NCBI GenBank assembly: GCA_018263655.1 | Contig: JAANWY010000276.1 | Span: 1-7,552 of the forward strand | Reading direction: 5' to 3' | Source: Anaerolineales bacterium | Lineage (GTDB): Bacteria > Chloroflexota > Anaerolineae > Epilineales > JAANWY01 | DNA length: 7,552 bases | In this document: positions 5,201-7,552 of the stretch, piece after piece | How positions within the stretch are numbered: position 1 is the stretch's first letter | Layout: each line of letters begins with the position of its first letter | Notes under the pieces: model-generated | The model's input: only the letters and a program-made list of their open reading frames with translations | Database searches by the model: none | Told to the model about the DNA's origin: nothing | Program-made: the position numbers and the translations under genes

Positions 5201-6145
5201 ATGAAGCCTGATTACGTGAGCTTCTCGAATGTCATTATCGACGACATCGTGTTCTCTGACGGGCGCACGATGATGAACACGCTGGGCGGGGCAGGAACTC
5301 ACGCCCTGGCCGGCATGCGCGTGTGGTCCGACCGCATCGGCTACGTGGTCACTGTCGGCCCGGATTTTAAACCCGCTCACCGTGCACAACTGGAGACATT
5401 GGGAGCGGATCTCCGGGGGGTAGTCGAGCGAGAGGGCTTTCGCACTCCTCGGGCCTGGCAGCTTTTCGAGCCCGATGAGCGACGTATCGAGGTGTTCCGC
5501 ACAGATATGGCCGACTTTTACCAATATGGTCCGCGGTTCGAGGATATGCCGGCGGACTACCTCCAGGCCCGCGGCTTTTACCTCATCTGGATCAGCACAC
5601 TGCCTGAAGTCATCGAGTTCATCCATCGACTGCGGGAAATCAACCCTGAAGTCCGCCTTGTCTGGGAACCGACCCCCGAACACCTCGACGGTAATCCCAA
5701 AAAGATTCAGGAGGTTCTACACCAGATTGATCTCTGCTCGCCTGCGTGGGATGAGGCGCAGGCCATGACAGAGCAGGAGAGCGTTGAGGACGCAGTGAAG
5801 ACCTTACTGGCTTGGGGAGCGCCACTGGTGGCAATACGCATGGGCGCCGAAGGCTCTCTAGTGTACAGCGTCACTGGTGAGGGTTGGCGGATTCCGGCTG
5901 TGCCGCCCTCCCAGAGGATCGATGTGACGGGGGCCGGCAACGCCTACTGCGGCGGCTTCCTCGTTGGCCTCGGTGAGGGATTGGACCCCGTCGAAGCCGC
6001 CCTACGAGCCGCTGTGAGCGCCAGTTTCGCCCTGGAACAGTTCGGTATCCCGAATTTTGGCGAAGAGGTTGCTGAGGAAGCGCAGCGTCGACTGGTGTGG
6101 GCACGTGCACGCACACTCTCGACGTCTCTTTTGCATCATTCATGA
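5201..6145 (+). CDS. PfkB-family protein with GAGN in place of GAGD
   Basis: PfkB-family (ribokinase-like) enzymes phosphorylate a sugar or nucleoside hydroxyl using an aspartate base in the D-x-T-GAGD anion-hole motif. In this 314-residue protein the motif reads DVTGAGNAYCGGF (241-253), so the usual catalytic aspartate is N247. The rest of the fold is present: an N-terminal strand with NVIIDDIV (10-17), the substrate-lid region TLGGAGTHALAG (27-38), IGYVVTVGPDF (46-56), WEPTPEHL (155-162) and a C-terminal helical end. From memory, the GGAGTHA block and asparagine at this site resemble the MAK32-like branch of the superfamily. The ATG start has AGAGGTG six bases upstream. The gene converges on a canonical PfkB gene and lies between two copies of one MITE-like family. 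It could be an inactive or regulatory relative, or an enzyme with altered chemistry. Substrate is unknown. Confidence 0.88.
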   Translation: MKPDYVSFSNVIIDDIVFSDGRTMMNTLGGAGTHALAGMRVWSDRIGYVVTVGPDFKPAHRAQLETLGADLRGVVEREGFRTPRAWQLFEPDERRIEVFRTDMADFYQYGPRFEDMPADYLQARGFYLIWISTLPEVIEFIHRLREINPEVRLVWEPTPEHLDGNPKKIQEVLHQIDLCSPAWDEAQAMTEQESVEDAVKTLLAWGAPLVAIRMGAEGSLVYSVTGEGWRIPAVPPSQRIDVTGAGNAYCGGFLVGLGEGLDPVEAALRAAVSASFALEQFGIPNFGEEVAEEAQRRLVWARARTLSTSLLHHS

Positions 6146-6177
6146 AAGTTATAGTCCTACGACCGCTGCGTGTTACC

Positions 6178-6354
6178 TGGTGTTTCCCCATAAGTAGGGT
6201 GTCAAGTAGAGGCAAGGCCGAACTCCTAAGACCTGAAACAAGTTTCAGCCTCCTGGACGCTCGAACTTGCGACGTCCTGAGTCTGTCGAAGGGTTCGAGG
6301 TACGCGCAGATCACACGTGAAACAACTTGACATCTAAGTTATGGGTAAACACCA
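6178..6354. mobile_element. MITE-like element, copy B, with 7-bp target duplication
   Basis: The left end (6178-6206, starting TGGTGTTTCCCCATAAG) and the right end (6326-6354, complement starting TGGTGTTTACCCATAAC) match at 24 of 29 positions. The direct repeat GTGTTAC flanks the element at 6170-6176 and 6355-6361. The core has the palindrome CTGAAAC-AA-GTTTCAG (6233-6248) and a hairpin CTCGAAC (6259-6265) / GTTCGAG (6293-6299). Copy A at 4650-4930 is related at the ends and core. It fills the gap between two convergent genes, and as an imperfect palindrome it could end transcription from both sides. No open frame is present. Confidence 0.85.
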
Positions 6355-6357
6355 GTG

Positions 6358-7287
6358 TTACGTATTGGGTGTTGTTGCACTTGCTGTCTCCAAGAAAGTC
6401 TCTATCTCATCTAGTGCCGGCAGTCGTCCCCGCGGCCCCATAGCCGTGACGGAGATGGCGGCGGCCGCGTTGGCAAAGCGCAGGCGTTCGGCTAGCGGTT
6501 CGCCACGCAGCGTGGCAGCGAGAAAGGCCGCGTTGAACGTGTCGCCGGCCCCCGTGCTGTCCACTACGGATACGCGGAACCCCGGATGCTCCGCCGATCC
6601 ATCGCGCGTGACAGCCAGCGCGCCGGCCTTTCCCCGGGTCACGACGACGGTGTGCGGCCCCCAGTCGAGCAACTCGCGGGCGGCCTCAACCGACGGGGCG
6701 TGACCGGTAGCTGCTTTGAAACCATCTTGATTGAACGAGGCGATGTCGGTCTGTGCCAGGAGGCGCTCCAGCGTCGCTCGCCGTGCACCGACGGTGGGCT
6801 CGACGTCGATCATCACCTCGGCGCCATGCGTGTGAGCCAGCCGGGCCAGCGCGAGGAATTGCTCGTGATCCTGCGGCATCATGTACATCACGCGCGTGTC
6901 TGGTAGCACGCCGGCTGCCACGTCGAGCGGGTATTTGTCCCGAAACGTTGGCACAACGACGATGGCCCTCTCGCCGGTCGGATCGACCAGGATGACAGTG
7001 AAGTGGGTCTCGGTGTCCTCACGCACCCGAATCAACGAGGTGTCCACGCCAAACTGCTCGAAGCCTTCGATGACGATGCGGCCACCCTCATCATCACCCA
7101 CGTTGGAAAACGATGTGACTTGTAGACCGAGCCGGCTGGCAGCGCACGCGAAGTTAGCGACGGTACCGCCAGGCAGCCGGCCCACCAACTCCCCCAACAC
7201 CTTCTCGTCATGTGAGGGGAGTCGCGGCACCGTCAGAACCAGATCAACGTCAATCCCACCGACGGCCAGTACATCAATTTGTGACAT
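6358..7287 (-). CDS. PfkB-family carbohydrate kinase (ribokinase-like)
   Basis: This is a cytoplasmic ATP-dependent sugar kinase of normal length (309 residues) with a complete motif set. The first strand leads into GGIDVDLVL (10-18). The N-terminal signature GRLPGGTVANFACAASRLG (36-54) and NVGDDEGG (62-69) follow, then NQDG (186-189) and the C-terminal signature DSTGAGDTFNAAFL (243-256) with catalytic base D249. The N-terminal GG pair and lid pattern fit ribokinase, fructokinase or nucleoside kinase relatives, but the substrate cannot be told from sequence alone. The ATG start places the first strand correctly, although no clear Shine-Dalgarno precedes it. The TAA stop lies within the right target duplication of the adjacent MITE-like element, so the insertion left the frame whole. 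It converges with the GAGN relative. No shared operon is seen. Confidence 0.93.
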   Translation of the reverse strand: MSQIDVLAVGGIDVDLVLTVPRLPSHDEKVLGELVGRLPGGTVANFACAASRLGLQVTSFSNVGDDEGGRIVIEGFEQFGVDTSLIRVREDTETHFTVILVDPTGERAIVVVPTFRDKYPLDVAAGVLPDTRVMYMMPQDHEQFLALARLAHTHGAEVMIDVEPTVGARRATLERLLAQTDIASFNQDGFKAATGHAPSVEAARELLDWGPHTVVVTRGKAGALAVTRDGSAEHPGFRVSVVDSTGAGDTFNAAFLAATLRGEPLAERLRFANAAAAISVTAMGPRGRLPALDEIETFLETASATTPNT

Positions 7288-7296
7288 GATCTAACA

Positions 7297-7314
7297 GATT
7301 TCGGATTTCGGATT
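7297..7314. repeat. 7-bp tandem repeat upstream of the kinase start
   Basis: GATTTCG occurs twice in tandem (7297-7303, 7304-7310), followed by a partial third unit GATT. It lies 10-27 bp before the start codon of the canonical PfkB gene, within its leader region. Heptamer arrays can change length by slippage. The copy number here is too low to argue for regulation. Confidence 0.6.
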
Positions 7315-7320
7315 ACTGCT

Positions 7321-7516
7321 TACCTTGACAATGTTAGATTTCATTGCACGCATGGCCCTCTCCCCCCTCTCCCAACCCTGGGAGAGGGGGGAACTCGGCT
7401 CCCCTCCCCTAGAATTGGGGGAGGGGGTGTCTGCTAACGCAGACCTAGGGGGGGGTCTGCTACGCAGACCTTGGGGGTGGGGGCCGACTCGCGGCTAATC
7501 TAACAATGTCAAGTTA
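7321..7516. mobile_element. Hairpin-packed element with 20-bp inverted ends
   Basis: TACCTTGACAATGTTAGATT (7321-7340) and the complement of 7497-7516, TAACTTGACATTGTTAGATT, match at 18 of 20 positions. Between them lie at least four hairpins. The first is TCCCCCCTCTCCCA (7361-7374) / TGGGAGAGGGGGGA (7379-7392). The second is CCCCTCCCC (7401-7409) with a G-rich partner near 7417-7427. The last two are near-identical tandem stems: GTCTGC-TAAC-GCAGAC (7429-7444) and GGTCTGC-TAC-GCAGACC (7454-7470). No flanking target duplication is clear and no open frame is seen. It lies just upstream of the canonical kinase gene, so any promoter beyond it would produce a heavily structured leader. A lone minus-strand TATAAT lies at 7522-7517 without a matching -35. 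Confidence 0.7.
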
Positions 7517-7552
7517 ATTATACGTAACAAGCCATCGCAAGGCTTACCGTAG

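Noticed and set aside
4086..6145. In-frame TGA stops as selenocysteine codons, given the nearby selA
   Set aside because: Each protein ending in TGA already has full family length, and no conserved continuation is visible past the stop.
7325..7330. TTGACA (also on the minus strand at 7512-7507) as -35 boxes
   Set aside because: No acceptable -10 hexamer follows at 16-18 bp on either strand. They are part of the inverted ends.
7429..7470. Tandem GTCTGC/GCAGAC hairpins as a CRISPR array
   Set aside because: There are only two units, the separation is a G-run and not a spacer, and no cas genes are in view.

Overview
The window looks like a chromosomal stretch from a moderately GC-rich, free-living bacterium. 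A sortase with a proline/threonine-rich stalk, a SelA, paired sugar-kinase-family genes and dense families of small palindromic repeats would suit a Chloroflexota (Anaerolineae/Caldilineae-like) genome. That placement is inference from general resemblance, not from a marker gene.

Layout, left to right. Positions 1-60 are the cut right half of a palindromic repeat. A two-gene unit on the minus strand follows: a sortase (2418 to 1672) and selA (1672 to 272), whose stop and start codons share one base. Upstream of it, 2485-2629 holds a second copy of the repeat from the window start, here with a perfect 54-bp palindrome that has the form of a bidirectional terminator. A small two-helix membrane protein (2937 to 2680) comes next. 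The 258-bp gap behind it holds a REP-like inverted pair with GTAG feet and a separate long dyad. A second two-gene minus-strand unit follows: a low-molecular-weight phosphatase (4559 to 4086) overlapping a fructosamine-kinase-family protein (4089 to 3196), with a near-consensus sigma70-type promoter at 4608-4637. This pair fits protein deglycation: phosphate removal from ribulosamine/erythrulosamine 5-phosphates, then 3-phosphorylation and spontaneous release.

The right half contains two convergent PfkB-family genes, 5201-6145 (+) and 7287 to 6358 (-), surrounded by small non-autonomous elements. A 134-bp element at 4982-5115 has 13-bp perfect terminal inverted repeats starting GTAA and a perfect 8-bp target duplication, the signature of an IS66-type MITE. 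Two members of another family (4650-4930 and 6178-6354) flank the first kinase gene. The second of these sits in a 7-bp target duplication that includes the stop codon of the other kinase gene. A fourth, hairpin-packed element with 20-bp inverted ends occupies 7321-7516.

The first kinase-family protein is unusual: the catalytic aspartate of the family's GAGD motif is asparagine (GAGN), while its convergent neighbour keeps the canonical GAGD. No transposase, CRISPR array, tRNA or rRNA was found. The novelty here lies mainly in the several distinct palindromic or MITE-like families packed into about 7.5 kb, and not in one multigene system.
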